DNA from: Diphasiastrum complanatum
Taxonomy: Eukaryota > Streptophyta > Lycopodiopsida > Lycopodiales > Lycopodiaceae
Assembly (NCBI GenBank): GCA_029204225.1
Contig: CM055092.1
Location: forward strand, 44,322,309-44,386,308
Direction of reading: 5' to 3'
DNA length: 64,000 bases
Positions 35,864 to 46,190 of the stretch are shown here, piece after piece. A program made the position numbers and the translations under genes. Every line of letters begins with the position of its first letter. The first letter of the stretch is position 1. The notes under the pieces were generated by a model. It worked only from the letters and a program-made list of their open reading frames with translations. It ran no database searches and was not told the origin of the DNA.

Positions 35864-36614
35864 TGTTGGAAATGATGAACTCATGCAACCATTCTCTGGC
35901 ATTCCCCGAAGACAGAACAAAGGTTGAAAGAAAAGTGTTCATTCCTCCAATGAGGCATTTGACGAATCGAAGACAAAATCTTCGATGTTCGTCCCAATAG
36001 CCAAACGATGAATATACCTTGAACAGAGACCATGAACCGAAGGAAAACAATTCGTGTAGACAACTGGCAGCTCGATGAGCGTAGAGTCTTAGACTACCAC
36101 GCTCAGCTGCCAAGGGCCACGTCATCAGAGGATAACTAACTAATAGTCTAGGACTAAACCTATCTTGTAAACTGTTACTTAGTGACTTTACAATTTCTCC
36201 AGATATAATGATAAAAACATAATGAACAATGTAAAATAATGAGAGGAGCGAGAGGCAGAGAGTTGAGAGATGCGTAGTGAAAAAAATATAGTCGCATTCA
36301 AGCACTATGAGCTATGGATGAAAGTCTACCAACGAGAAAAACATAGCGTATTCGTGAAGATGAGTGACAAGTCACCAACGAGCGAGACACCGATCAACTC
36401 ACTCATAATGAAATACAATTGTTCTCTTCTCTCGATCTCTCGTCATTCGTGTCGTTTGCTTTGATAGAATGATTTTATGTCTGTGGTTGGTAGTCATTTG
36501 CTTAGGTTCTTGTGTCAATTCTGCAAGTTAGCCAATTAGGCAACAAAAGCAAGGTGCTGACTAGGCAAAGGTTGTGCCTGCCGAAACCAAAAACAATCGC
36601 GAAGAAAGTCTACA
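35864..36614 (+). repeat. 3' LTR of the decayed copia element
   Basis: Preceded by the polypurine tract AAGAGGGAG at 35,855-35,863. It starts TGTTGGAAATG and ends GTCTACA, 751 bases, with TG...CA tips. Confidence 0.82.
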
Positions 36615-36639
36615 TACATTGAATCTAGACCCAAAAATA

Positions 36640-37370
36640 GTAGGGTTTACATTCTGGAGGAGAAACTAAGTGGCCAAATATGGTTTGGACCTGCTATAAA
36701 AGGATGTAACTCATGGAGAGACATATCTTCTCTCTTCTCTATCTCATTTCATGCTTATCCATGGTCCTTTTGGATAGTAGTGGCTAATAGATTGCCTATC
36801 AAATTTTCAGCATTTGCATGGTGAAAGATCCTTGAAGGACATTACTCTCTATAGAAAGCTAGTTGGTTCACTCATCTATCTAACCATTACTAGACCTGAT
36901 CTAAGCTATCGTGTTGTAAGATTGAGTCAATTCATGCAAGATCCTAGTGAAGAGCATTGGAAGCTAGGAAAATTACTTTTGAGGTACGTCATTGGAACTC
37001 AAGATTTTGGCATATTGTATGAGGGATCATCATCTAATTTTTTTGGGATTTTCAAATTCGGACTATGCTAGAGATGTAATGGAGGAAATCCATTAGTGCT
37101 CATTGTATTTTCATAGGTGATGGAGCTATATCATGGATGTTGAATAAACAAGCCACTATCTCATTATCATCCATTGAGGTCGAGTACAAAGCTCTTACAC
37201 ATTTCACAAAGGAGATGGTATGGATCAAGAGGATGATCAAGGATCGTCACTTGCTAGATTTTTCAGAGAGCCCAATCATCTTTCGTGACAATCAATCAGC
37301 CCAAATCTTGGCAACCAATCCTATCTTTCATGCAAGGACTAGCATATTGAGGTGCAATATCATTTTGTGA
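36640..37370 (+). pseudogene. Copia LTR segment joined to an RNase H fragment
   Basis: 36,640-36,790 resembles the LTR promoter region at 18.1-18.25 kb (GGTTTGGACCTGCTATAAAAG). It runs directly into RT-RNase H text: DITLYRKLVGSLIYLTITRP, WKLGKLLLRYVIGTQDFGI, a frameshift near 37,060, then TISLSSIEVEYKAL, FRDNQSAQILATNP and HARTSI. This is a collapsed copia remnant ending near 37,450. Confidence 0.75.
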
Positions 37371-37469
37371 CTTTTGAGCAGCTTAAATATGATCGTGATC
37401 TCAAATAATATCATATATAGTAGTCATGCTCGTGAATTATTAGTGTGTCCATTGAGAACACATATCTGA

Positions 37470-38600
37470 TACACACTATAGCTCCCCTCTCTTCCGCTGC
37501 CTCTCATTCCAAAACCCGAACTCTGTCAGAATACGCGGCCTGGATGGCCTTGCAAAGTTGTAGTACATTGGTAATTGTGAGTTTCAACTTCTGCTGAGAT
37601 AAAACATGTCATAACATAAAAAGATGAATTGACGCTATCTCTCAGCTGTTCTGCCACCTCAGAAGGAAAACAACTAGTGTCCAAGTTTTGCTCATAATTG
37701 TTGTTACTGTGATCTGCTAGATCATTATCAGCTGTTTTAGGTTGCCTCTGATCAGTTTTTGAGTGAACCCAGAGTTATCATTGGTGGAGATATTGTTGAT
37801 TGTCCATATAACACACAGTCAACTTGAGAACTTATGCGTGTGACAATGTGAATATCTGGCTTTAAAGGATAGGTACAGTCTATCTGAAGCACCATCTATT
37901 ATTGCACATTGTAGAAAGACGAGATGTTCTGATGATTGTGAGAGGTCAAAGCTCAAGTGCCTGGGAGCCTCTCCCTTCTTGATTGCAATGTGGTCTTGGT
38001 TTGACTGGCCCATCCAGTTCCGTGAACGGGCGTGCGCATTGCTGAAAGTATTTGTGAAATTTTAGGATTTGTTTTCAGGTGGAAGATATAGGACTGTAGG
38101 AGTATTTGCTCGCTGAATGCTGCTTGTTTCTGACTAAAAGAGGCCATTGGGGGCAGTCTGGGGTACCAAAGCAAGAGACTGGTGCCTGCATTGGAGTTTG
38201 AACGTCACTCAGTTCTCTTGAAGACAGAGACAGTATCTTCTGTAACAACCAGAATTTTCCTGCAACGCTGTATATAATCAGCGATGAACCGCATGCATCC
38301 TTGCTTATTGAAAGATTTCGACGACTGTACTTTTTCTGAGCTTGTGTTGTGATTTTTTGGGCAGAATCCATACAAGTTCATCCATCCATGTAGCTTAACT
38401 GCTAGCATTGGCAAATTGCAAGAGGTCGTTTGGCATCTTGTAGTAGTTTTTTTTGTGATTCTTTAAACTAGCTCACTGAGCGGTGTGAGATTTGTAGCAG
38501 ATTGTTTTGAGAGCTTTGGAGCGTGGACAAGGAGCGATGGCAAGTAAAGGTGAAAGAGAGAGCGGAGAGAGGGAGATTGGGAGGTGAGAGGAAGAGCGGG
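37470..38600. other. Unassigned, possibly single-copy sequence
   Basis: Composition is more balanced than the neighbouring repeats. Minus-strand frames of 64-98 codons (38,371-38,075; 38,414-38,205) have no recognisable motif. No retroelement text is visible. It could hold a small or partial host gene, but I cannot support one. Confidence 0.3.
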
Positions 38601-38602
38601 GA

Positions 38603-38606
<4 letters not shown>

Positions 38607-38648
<42 letters not shown>
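38607..38648. repeat. (GA)n microsatellite
   Basis: About 21 GA units within a purine-rich stretch starting near 38,540. Confidence 0.9.
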
Positions 38649-38651
<3 letters not shown>

Positions 38652-38713
38652 TCGAATTTCACATTACAATTGGGGTGTGGCATTACGAATTAGGGCATTA
38701 ACGTATTTTCCCA

Positions 38714-38942
38714 AAACCCTAATATGAGTGATTGGAAAGGTAACCCTCCGACAAACTACACATGGGCTCTACATTATTCGTGTTGTAAACAAATTAAAAG
38801 TGAAAAATAATAATATAAATTTTGACTACAAGATGTATAAATAATAATATAGAGTTAATCACATTAAAGGGTTATAAACCTTAATTTTAAATTAGGGTTT
38901 GAGTTAAAAAAAACCAAAGAAAAAATGCTAGGAGAACCCTAA
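38714..38942. promoter_or_regulatory. Three telo-box (AAACCCTAA-type) motifs
   Basis: AAACCCTAA at 38,714-38,722, TTAGGGTTT at 38,892-38,900 and AACCCTAA at 38,935-38,942. Telo boxes are common in promoters of plant growth-related genes and recruit TRB-type proteins. The nearest downstream frame is the small ORF at 39,127. Any promoter role is inference. Confidence 0.4.
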
Positions 38943-39126
38943 TATGTGTAAAATTATAGATGAATAAAACGTGTGTAATATGCTAAAATATCTTCTTGTA
39001 GGAGTTTGTATTTGAATTTTGATTTATTTACATCAATACAATAAATAAATAAATAAATGTATGTATATATATACACACAATAAATAAGTGAATAAATAAA
39101 TGATGGTCACATAATAACCAACAAGC

Positions 39127-39426
39127 ATGGTGAACAGGAGGATTATGGAGATGAAGCAAATGTGGCGCAGGTCTATGGTGGTTGGAGCTAGCACAGTGAT
39201 TCTTTTAGTATTCGGAGCTGGATGTGCGAAGGCGGAAAAACACCCCGCCGGCAAGGTCATACCTAGATCTAAAGAGCTCCTAACACATGCGTTTCATAGC
39301 CACATGCATCTATATGCCACGGCTAAAAGCTTGCGCGTGATTTTTGTATTGGAAAGTTTTTGGACATCCTTTTTGGATGTACAGCAGACTATATTCTTGG
39401 ACTACACCATATCTATGGCTATGTAG
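39127..39426 (+). CDS. Small ORF with hydrophobic N-terminal segment, unrecognised
   Basis: 99 codons. The start MVNRRIMEMKQMWRRSM is basic; residues about 18-34 (VVGASTVILLVFGAGCA) form a signal-peptide or membrane-anchor-like stretch with a possible cleavage after CAKA. A hydrophilic segment with HPAGKVIPRSKELL follows. Two telo boxes lie 190-240 bases upstream, and an A/T-rich tract is between. It resembles a secreted peptide precursor in layout only. It may instead be the first exon of a larger gene. Bases 39,430-40,770 after it show nothing else. Confidence 0.35.
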   Translation: MVNRRIMEMKQMWRRSMVVGASTVILLVFGAGCAKAEKHPAGKVIPRSKELLTHAFHSHMHLYATAKSLRVIFVLESFWTSFLDVQQTIFLDYTISMAM

Positions 39427-40774
39427 CACTATGATGGGATTTATACATTTATTATCCTTTGAATTTTCCAAGACTCGAAGCTTAATTAAGATGCAATTCT
39501 GAAGATGATCTTACTACGTCATATTATGTTTTTCCACAAGAATTCAAAGAGCATTTCTTGAAAAACTACTCTTTTGATTCACTTTAGTTTGTTTCTAGCA
39601 TGTGTCAGATCCTAATGAATGACATGGAACAACTAATTAGTAAATACTCAAGTTTAATATGTGTTGTAAACAATAGATGTTGCATTCTCTTTGGTGTGAA
39701 TATGAATAATCACAACGACATAACCATTTGTTCTTTCCCTTTGGAGACTAGTTTATGGAAGTTGATCTGGAGTGTGTAACCATGATTCTTCATAAGAACG
39801 TGAGGTTGAATCTTTATCAATATACTATGTGTACGTAGTTCCAAAACAATTCAAAGAATTGGGTAGTCCAATATATTGTCATCTATAACAGTAGAGTGTA
39901 AAACATTGCGGTGTTGCATATCATTTTATGCATTGATCAGATTGTTCTAGCCGGATGTGGAGTTCTCACATTTGATTGTTTCTCACGACACTTGTTGAAA
40001 TTTCAAAAGCATATGCATGCATGGCGTTCTTTGTTTCAGCATTAAGTTGACAGATGCTTGTTGTAAATTCTCAGAAAGACAGACCCTTGAAATTAAATCC
40101 ACCTAAAAGTAGAAATTGAATTTGTATTTGTAGTCTCTTTTTGTTGATTTACCCTAGCCGAGTGCCAGTATATGAACACTACATTCTCATATAGATGTGA
40201 TGGATGGCTGAGTTTGCCTAGCTCAAGGAAAAGGATGCATGGTTGGTAGTCAGACTTTAGCATAAATTTTTGAATTTATTGTAATAATAATTTTATTTCA
40301 TTTCATGAGGTCTTTCTAGACTATTTTCATATTTTATCACATATTCTAATGAGAGTATATTGTAAAAAGAATTGTCAGCTTTGGAAAAGATTTGCATGGT
40401 GTCTTGTTGAAGACCCTTAAATAATGGAAAGACCTTGATTCCTCGAGACATTATGCCTCGAATCCATGTTTGTTAAAAGCATGAACATAAGACAATGTAA
40501 AACTTTGGATGACATTCAAAACATATTATGAAAAGTGAAAATGATATCACCTGCTTTCTTGGCAAATTATACAACTTTGAAAATGAACTCACCTAGTTTC
40601 AAGGGTTTTGAAGTTTTGGAATGCTCTGTTCCAAAACAGCGTTTCGATCCAACTTAGATCAATACATGAAGCCATTTAGCAAGTGTGGCCATGAGTTTAT
40701 TTGACTTTTATTTTTATTGTTTAACATAATTTTGAGGGGAGGGAGCTTTCAGTGGTATGTTTCAAGTGGTCTTG

Positions 40775-42478
40775 GCTCAAGAGCATGGGAAACTCTTCAA
40801 AAGATATATGAATCCAAGAATACTTCAAGGTTGCTATCCTTGAATAATCAAATCCTTCAATGTTTTCAAGCTAAAGGAGAGAGTGGCCATTCATATGTGT
40901 TGAGAGTTAAGGACTTAAACAAGGAGCTTGTTTACATAGGAGATTCCATTAAGGAAAGTGAACTTCTTCAACTAATCTTGAATGGTTTGAGTGTGGATTT
41001 TGCTACCCTAGTGCAAGGCTATGCAATTATGGGCAAGTTGCCCTCACTTGAAGATCTCCAAGGAGTCCTCATGGCCGAGGAGAGTAGGAGAACTCACATC
41101 AAGTCAAGCATGGAGAAGCTCTCCCTCAATGATGGAGATGACAAGGCTCTTTTCACCAAGAGCAAGAGCAAATCCAAAGGCAAGGGTGCTACATTCAAGA
41201 AGAATCAAGTCAAAGGTGAAGATCAAGAAGGATCTTCAAGTCCAAGCCAAAGAAGGATAAGTCGAAGATCAAATGCTGCTTTTGTGGCAAGATGGGGCAC
41301 TATGCCTCGAAGTGCTTTAAGAAGAAGCAATCTCAAGGTCAAGCAAACATAGGTCAAGAGGAAGAGGAGAGCTCTCATGAAGATTCACTCATGATGTCAA
41401 GTTTCTCATCTTCAAGCATAAGAGGTGAAGATCCTTGGTGGATAGATAGTGGGGCTAGCTCCCACATGACAAGTAAGAGGGAGTATTTCTCAAACTTATC
41501 TACCTATGGTGGACCTATCAAGTCAATTTTTACAGCAAATTATTATGCTTGTAAGGTAAAAAGCATAGGATCCATATTTTTATGCTTGGAGTACTTTACA
41601 TTCCTAGTATTACTAAGAACTTGTTTAGTGTAGGACAATTGCTTCACAATGGTTTGATTGTGGAGTTCACCACAAAGTAACATCAAGAAGGATGGCAAGA
41701 TCATTGCTAGAGGCATAAGATTTGGAAGATTATTCAAATTAGATGCCTATGTGAATGCTAATATTGTTATGCTACCCGAGGAGACCAAACTATCCAACCA
41801 TAGTCTTTGGCACAAAAGACTTGGTCACATCAACTCAAAGTCCATGGAGGTTATGTGCAAGGAGGAGCTTGCCTGAGGACTTCCAAGATCCTTGGCAAAA
41901 GAGGAGAAAGTATGTGAAGCATGTGCTCTCTCAAAAGCACATAAGAAGCCCTCCTCAAGTTCAATCACAAAGGCAACTCATCAACTTGATTTGATCCACT
42001 CGGATGTACACTTTGCAAGTACAATGTCCAATGGAGCTGACACCATGTTTGTTACATTCATAAATGATTACTCAAGGTTTTGTTGGGTATTCTTACTTTC
42101 ATCTAAAGCACGAGTATTTGAAAGCTTTCTTAAGCTCAAAGCATTTGTTGAGAAGCATCTTGATCACAAAATCAAAACTTTTAGAAGTGATAATGTTATA
42201 GAATATATCTCCAACTTTGATTTTTGTGATCAAGAAGGGATTAAAAAAGAATTGTCTTGTCCCTACACCCCTCAACAAAATGGGGTAGCCAAGAGGAGGA
42301 ATAGGACATTGTGTGAATGTTCTAAAGCCTTAAGGATTGATGCATGTTTACCAAAATCTTTTTGGGGAGAAGCTCTCACTTGTGCTAACCATTTGATGAA
42401 TAGAGTTCCATGTAGCTCTATTGAAGGCAAAACACCTTTGAAGTCTTGTATGGGAGGAAACCAAATCTCAAGGACTTA
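40775..42478 (+). pseudogene. Copia gag, protease and integrase, frameshifted
   Basis: Gag (AWETLQKIYESKN, YVLRVKDLNKELVYIGD) breaks near 41,260. The zinc knuckle CCFCGKMGHYASKCF and protease WWIDSGASSHMTSK are in the next frame. Further breaks lie near 41,620 and 41,875 (TGA). Pre-integrase SLWHKRLGHINSKSMEVM and integrase (LIHSDVHF, FINDYSRFCWVF, FRSDNVIEY, NGVAKRRNR) follow. The integrase catalytic glutamate, normally in NGVAERKNR, is lysine here, so the enzyme would be inactive. A frameshift at about 42,450 leads into the RT frame. Confidence 0.88.
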
Positions 42479-44428
42479 AAGGTGTTTGGATGCATTTGCT
42501 ATGTGCATACACCTTTGGAGAAAAGGACCAAGGAATATCCATCATCAATCAAAGGTATTATGCTCAGGTATGGCCAAGCAAGCAAGGGATATAAGGTATA
42601 CATTCCATCTTCCAACAAGTTTGTGGTCTCTAGAGATATCATTTTTTATGAGGATTATATGCATAAACTTGTTGATGGCTCAATCAAATCACCTACCAAG
42701 AGGGAGGTGGCCGAGGATCAATATGTCTTAGATCTTGAGGAGGCCCTAGAGCCAAGTGAACCAATCACTCCAAGAGGATCATCAAGGGTAAGAATGGAGC
42801 CATTGTGGCTCACATACCAAGACAAGGGGAAGCAAGCCGAGGGTAATCCATCTTCATACTTTGCACTCATTTCAAGTTTTGAAGAGCCTTCATGTGTAGA
42901 AGATGCATTGAGTTCAAAGGAATGGTTTCAAGCTATGATAGATGAATATATTGCTTTGATGGAGAATGGCACATGGATCCTTGTTGATAGACCTCTTAAG
43001 AATGTGATTGGATGTAAATGGGTTTTTAAGCTAAAACTTAATATGGATGGAAGTGTAAACAAACATAAGGCAAGGTTAGTTGCCAAAGGATATGCTCAAG
43101 CAAAGGGCATAGATTTTAAAGAAACTTTTGCACCCATGGCCAAGATGGTCACAATAAGGTTACTTCTTGCACTTGCTTCACATTTTGGTTGGATGCTCTT
43201 TCAAATGGATGTTTCTAATGCATTCTTAAATGGCTATTTGGAAGAAGACATCTTCATGGAGCAGCCCCAAGGCTTCATCAAGCTCGGGATGGAAGGTAAA
43301 GTATGTCATCTTCAAAGGAGCTTATATGGTTTGAAGCAAGCATCAAGATCTTGGAATTCAAGACTTTATGATTTCTTAGTTTCTATTGGATTCACTCAAA
43401 GTGAATATGATCCAACTTTGTACATAATATATGATGTAAATGGCATTGTACTTTTATTGATTTATGTAGATGACATCATCCTTAGTGGTGATAACATTGA
43501 TGGTATTGAGAAAACCAAGAAAAATCTATCACTAGAATTTAAGATGGTAGATCTTGGTCAACTTCACTTTATATTGGGCATAGAATTACTTAGAAGTTCA
43601 GATTTCATCTTCATTAGTCAAACTAAGTATGCTCAAAGTTTTCTCAAAAGATTCAAGATGCAAGATTGCAAGCATGTAGAAACACCAATGGAGCAAGATG
43701 TAAAAGTGCTCAATGAAAGTGATGAAGCATCCTTTATGGACATCACTCTTTATAGGCAAATTACAGGCTCCTTAATGTGGATCACCATAACTAGGTCTGA
43801 TCTATGCTATAGTGTGTGTAGGCTAAGTCAATATATGCAAGTTCCATTAGTGAAACATTGGAAAAATGCTAAAAGGATCTTGAGATACATCTCGGGTACT
43901 CTAGATCATGGAATTCTCTATAGAGGAGATGTCATTGATTTGCATGCCTTTAATGACTCGGATTTTGCAAGTGAAAAAAGGGATAGGAAGTTTACAAGTG
44001 CCTATGCAACATTCATTGGTGGAGTAGTAGTTTGTTGGTTGTCAAAGAAACAAGAAACCATCTCACTTTCTTCAACCGAAGCCGAGTATAAAGCTCTCAC
44101 CACTACAACAAAGGAGCTATTATGGATCAAGATGCTACTTATGGAGCTGAAAGTCATGAGTTTAGATGTTGTTCCAACTCTCTATAATGACATCATTTCA
44201 GCCCAACACCTTGCAACCAATCGAATCTTCCATGCAAGGTCAAAACACATTGAGATCTCTCATCATTTTGTGAGAGAGAAGGTGCAATCAAAGGAGATAT
44301 CTTTGGAGCATGTGGCAAGTAGTGAATGTATTGCTAATATCCTCACTAAACCACTTCAAAGAGCTGCATTTGTGAAGTTAAGATCATCCCTAGGGTTGAT
44401 AAGCAAGTCTATGTTATCCTCAAACTAG
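42446..44428 (+). CDS. Copia RT and RNase H, intact 660-codon frame
   Basis: Uninterrupted from the integrase C-terminus (LKDLKVFGCICYVHTP) through the linker to RT: CKWVFKLKLNMDGSVNKHKA, MDVSNAFLNGYLEEDIFM, LYGLKQASRSWN, and the polymerase YVDD motif at 43,462-43,473. RNase H follows (FASEKRDRKFTSAYATF, ISLSSTEAEYKALTTTTKEL), then HARSKHIEISHHFVREK and ILTKPLQ. The normal stop lies 13 bases before the polypurine tract. In a working element this would be the C-terminal part of one polyprotein, so the internal ATG is not a true start. It is the longest intact frame among the mobile elements here. Confidence 0.9.
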   Translation: MYGRKPNLKDLKVFGCICYVHTPLEKRTKEYPSSIKGIMLRYGQASKGYKVYIPSSNKFVVSRDIIFYEDYMHKLVDGSIKSPTKREVAEDQYVLDLEEALEPSEPITPRGSSRVRMEPLWLTYQDKGKQAEGNPSSYFALISSFEEPSCVEDALSSKEWFQAMIDEYIALMENGTWILVDRPLKNVIGCKWVFKLKLNMDGSVNKHKARLVAKGYAQAKGIDFKETFAPMAKMVTIRLLLALASHFGWMLFQMDVSNAFLNGYLEEDIFMEQPQGFIKLGMEGKVCHLQRSLYGLKQASRSWNSRLYDFLVSIGFTQSEYDPTLYIIYDVNGIVLLLIYVDDIILSGDNIDGIEKTKKNLSLEFKMVDLGQLHFILGIELLRSSDFIFISQTKYAQSFLKRFKMQDCKHVETPMEQDVKVLNESDEASFMDITLYRQITGSLMWITITRSDLCYSVCRLSQYMQVPLVKHWKNAKRILRYISGTLDHGILYRGDVIDLHAFNDSDFASEKRDRKFTSAYATFIGGVVVCWLSKKQETISLSSTEAEYKALTTTTKELLWIKMLLMELKVMSLDVVPTLYNDIISAQHLATNRIFHARSKHIEISHHFVREKVQSKEISLEHVASSECIANILTKPLQRAAFVKLRSSLGLISKSMLSSN

Positions 44429-44441
44429 TTGTAAGGAGGAG

Positions 44442-44956
44442 TGTTAAATTTACACAAGCTAGTTTGCACAATTACCACTTATAAATGACTTTGAGGCCAT
44501 GTTGTGGGATATCACACGTGCCAAAGGCATAGGATACCTTATTCTAAGTCAAATCATTAACCTAGCTTTGGAATAGTACCTTTGGGATATGTCCAAAGAG
44601 TGCATAGATAGGTTAGAGAAAAAGTAGGAGCTAAAAATAGCATTTCTCTCATTGTTTTTGGATCTCGAGGCATTGACCCTAAATAGGGTGGATCAAGTGA
44701 ATCTTTAGGTTAGATGTTAGGGTTAGGTTATGATGAATACATAGAAGCCCTAATATGCTCAAATCCGAGCTCTACATGTATAAATATGTGATGGGATTTC
44801 CATCCAATTATGAGCAAAATCGAGATTTTCCTTGACTAGTTTGAGTCTATAATTTGATTCATGAATGCTATTGGCATAGGATTTTTTGTGATGAATGAAT
44901 GAGTTTGGAGTTGCAGGTACAGTACACAGGCAGCATCAGACCGTCGTACTTTCACA
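44442..44956 (+). repeat. 3' LTR of the copia element
   Basis: The polypurine tract TAAGGAGGAG at 44,432-44,441 is followed by TGTTAAATTTACAC. The end is set at GTACTTTCACA (44,956), the same tip as the LTR at 13,827. 515 bases. Confidence 0.7.
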
Positions 44957-45959
44957 CATGTGAAGAGTTTTGGATCTAATTCATGGAGTTCAAGCCAAGA
45001 TAAGCTAGGAATCAATGCATTGATTAGTAATCTAGCTTCTAGATCTTGTTTGGATCTTAAGTAGGTGCTTTTTCCATCATTTCTAGGACCAAATGGGATT
45101 AATTTGCTGCATTTTTATCAACTCTTTTGATGTCAAAGTCAAGGAACCCATTCTGCCTAACACTTCACTCAACAACATATGTTTTTATGAATATCCCTAT
45201 CTCTAATTTGAGAGTTATCTTGCTATCAAAACTGTGGTTCAATAGAAATGCTAGAGAGCACAAAGAGACCCATGAAACCTCTCAACAATCTTTTTGGCCC
45301 TGCCCTGCTTTGCAAGGAGGACTCAGCGTTCATGTTAAAGATTGACCTGCTTGTGTTGTGGTTTTCATTTAAAAGACATAAATAAATATTTTAGATTCGT
45401 ATTTTCTATTTTCGTGAGTTTGACATGTGGCAATTTTCAATAAATTGGCTATATTTTTATAGGTTTCTTACTACCCATTGCTTTTTTCTTTTCTTTTTTC
45501 TATATTTAATTATATTGGTGTTGGAAATTCCTGATTATTAAGAGATTGACATGTGGCTTTGCTATGGTTCATCTTTTGTCGTCATGTTTCTTGCCATTCT
45601 GAGGGTGCTCGTTGGTGTTGCATGCACCCGTCTTCGTGGCAGAGACGACTCATGTCCCATGTGCCAGACATCACCTCTACCTACACCACAGGCAACTCCC
45701 ATCTCTACTTCTCACTCTGAATTAATCCCTCTTGCGCGGTAGCCTTCGCATAGCAGAACATCCAATCCCTTTCACATCCGAATGCCATTTGTATAAGTGG
45801 CTGGCTACTTGGCAGCAACATCGCTTCTTTAATCTCGTGTCTTCGAATCTCGTGTGTCGCCTTCAGTAATTTGGCTAGCAGGGGTGAAAAGATTTCGTTG
45901 GAGGTTTTGTTTTGTTAGATCCTTGCAAGGGGAAAATGGATCTTGAAATAGAACTATTT

Positions 45960-46190
45960 GGCATCTTAGAACTTACCAGAACCTCTGCTTTATTTTCACA
46001 CGCTCAAAGTCTTGATCGGGCTATTACTATAGGAACATATTTTTCAGAACTCGAAAAGTATCTGAGAAGGATTTGGCTTCTTCAAGCAAACAACCTCCTC
46101 TGCTTTATTGTTTCACGCTCAATTTTTTTTATCAAACACAGGCTATTATTGTTGAAACATTTTTTTGAGAATTCGGAAAGTATTTGAGAA
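45960..46190. repeat. Imperfect tandem duplication of about 115 bp
   Basis: Two copies share CCTCTGCTTTATT, TCACGCTCAA, GGCTATTA and GAAAGTAT-TGAGAAGGA in the same order, starting near 45,970 and 46,085. Confidence 0.7.

Larger units (their letters stand above)
31998..36614 (+). mobile_element. Decayed copia element with both LTRs (5' partial)
   Basis: A partial 5' LTR (31,998-32,189) is followed by a Met-tRNA primer site. Decayed gag-pol comes next, then a polypurine tract and a full 3' LTR (35,864-36,614). The last 190 bases of the two LTRs match, including TGTCTGTGGTTGGTAGTCAT. The 5' LTR lacks its first 550 bases or so, so no target duplication can be checked. Confidence 0.85.
40775..44956 (+). 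mobile_element. 5'-truncated copia element with 3' LTR
   Basis: Text begins inside gag at about 40,775, with no 5' LTR, and continues through protease, integrase, RT and RNase H to a polypurine tract and a 515-base 3' LTR. Confidence 0.88.
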
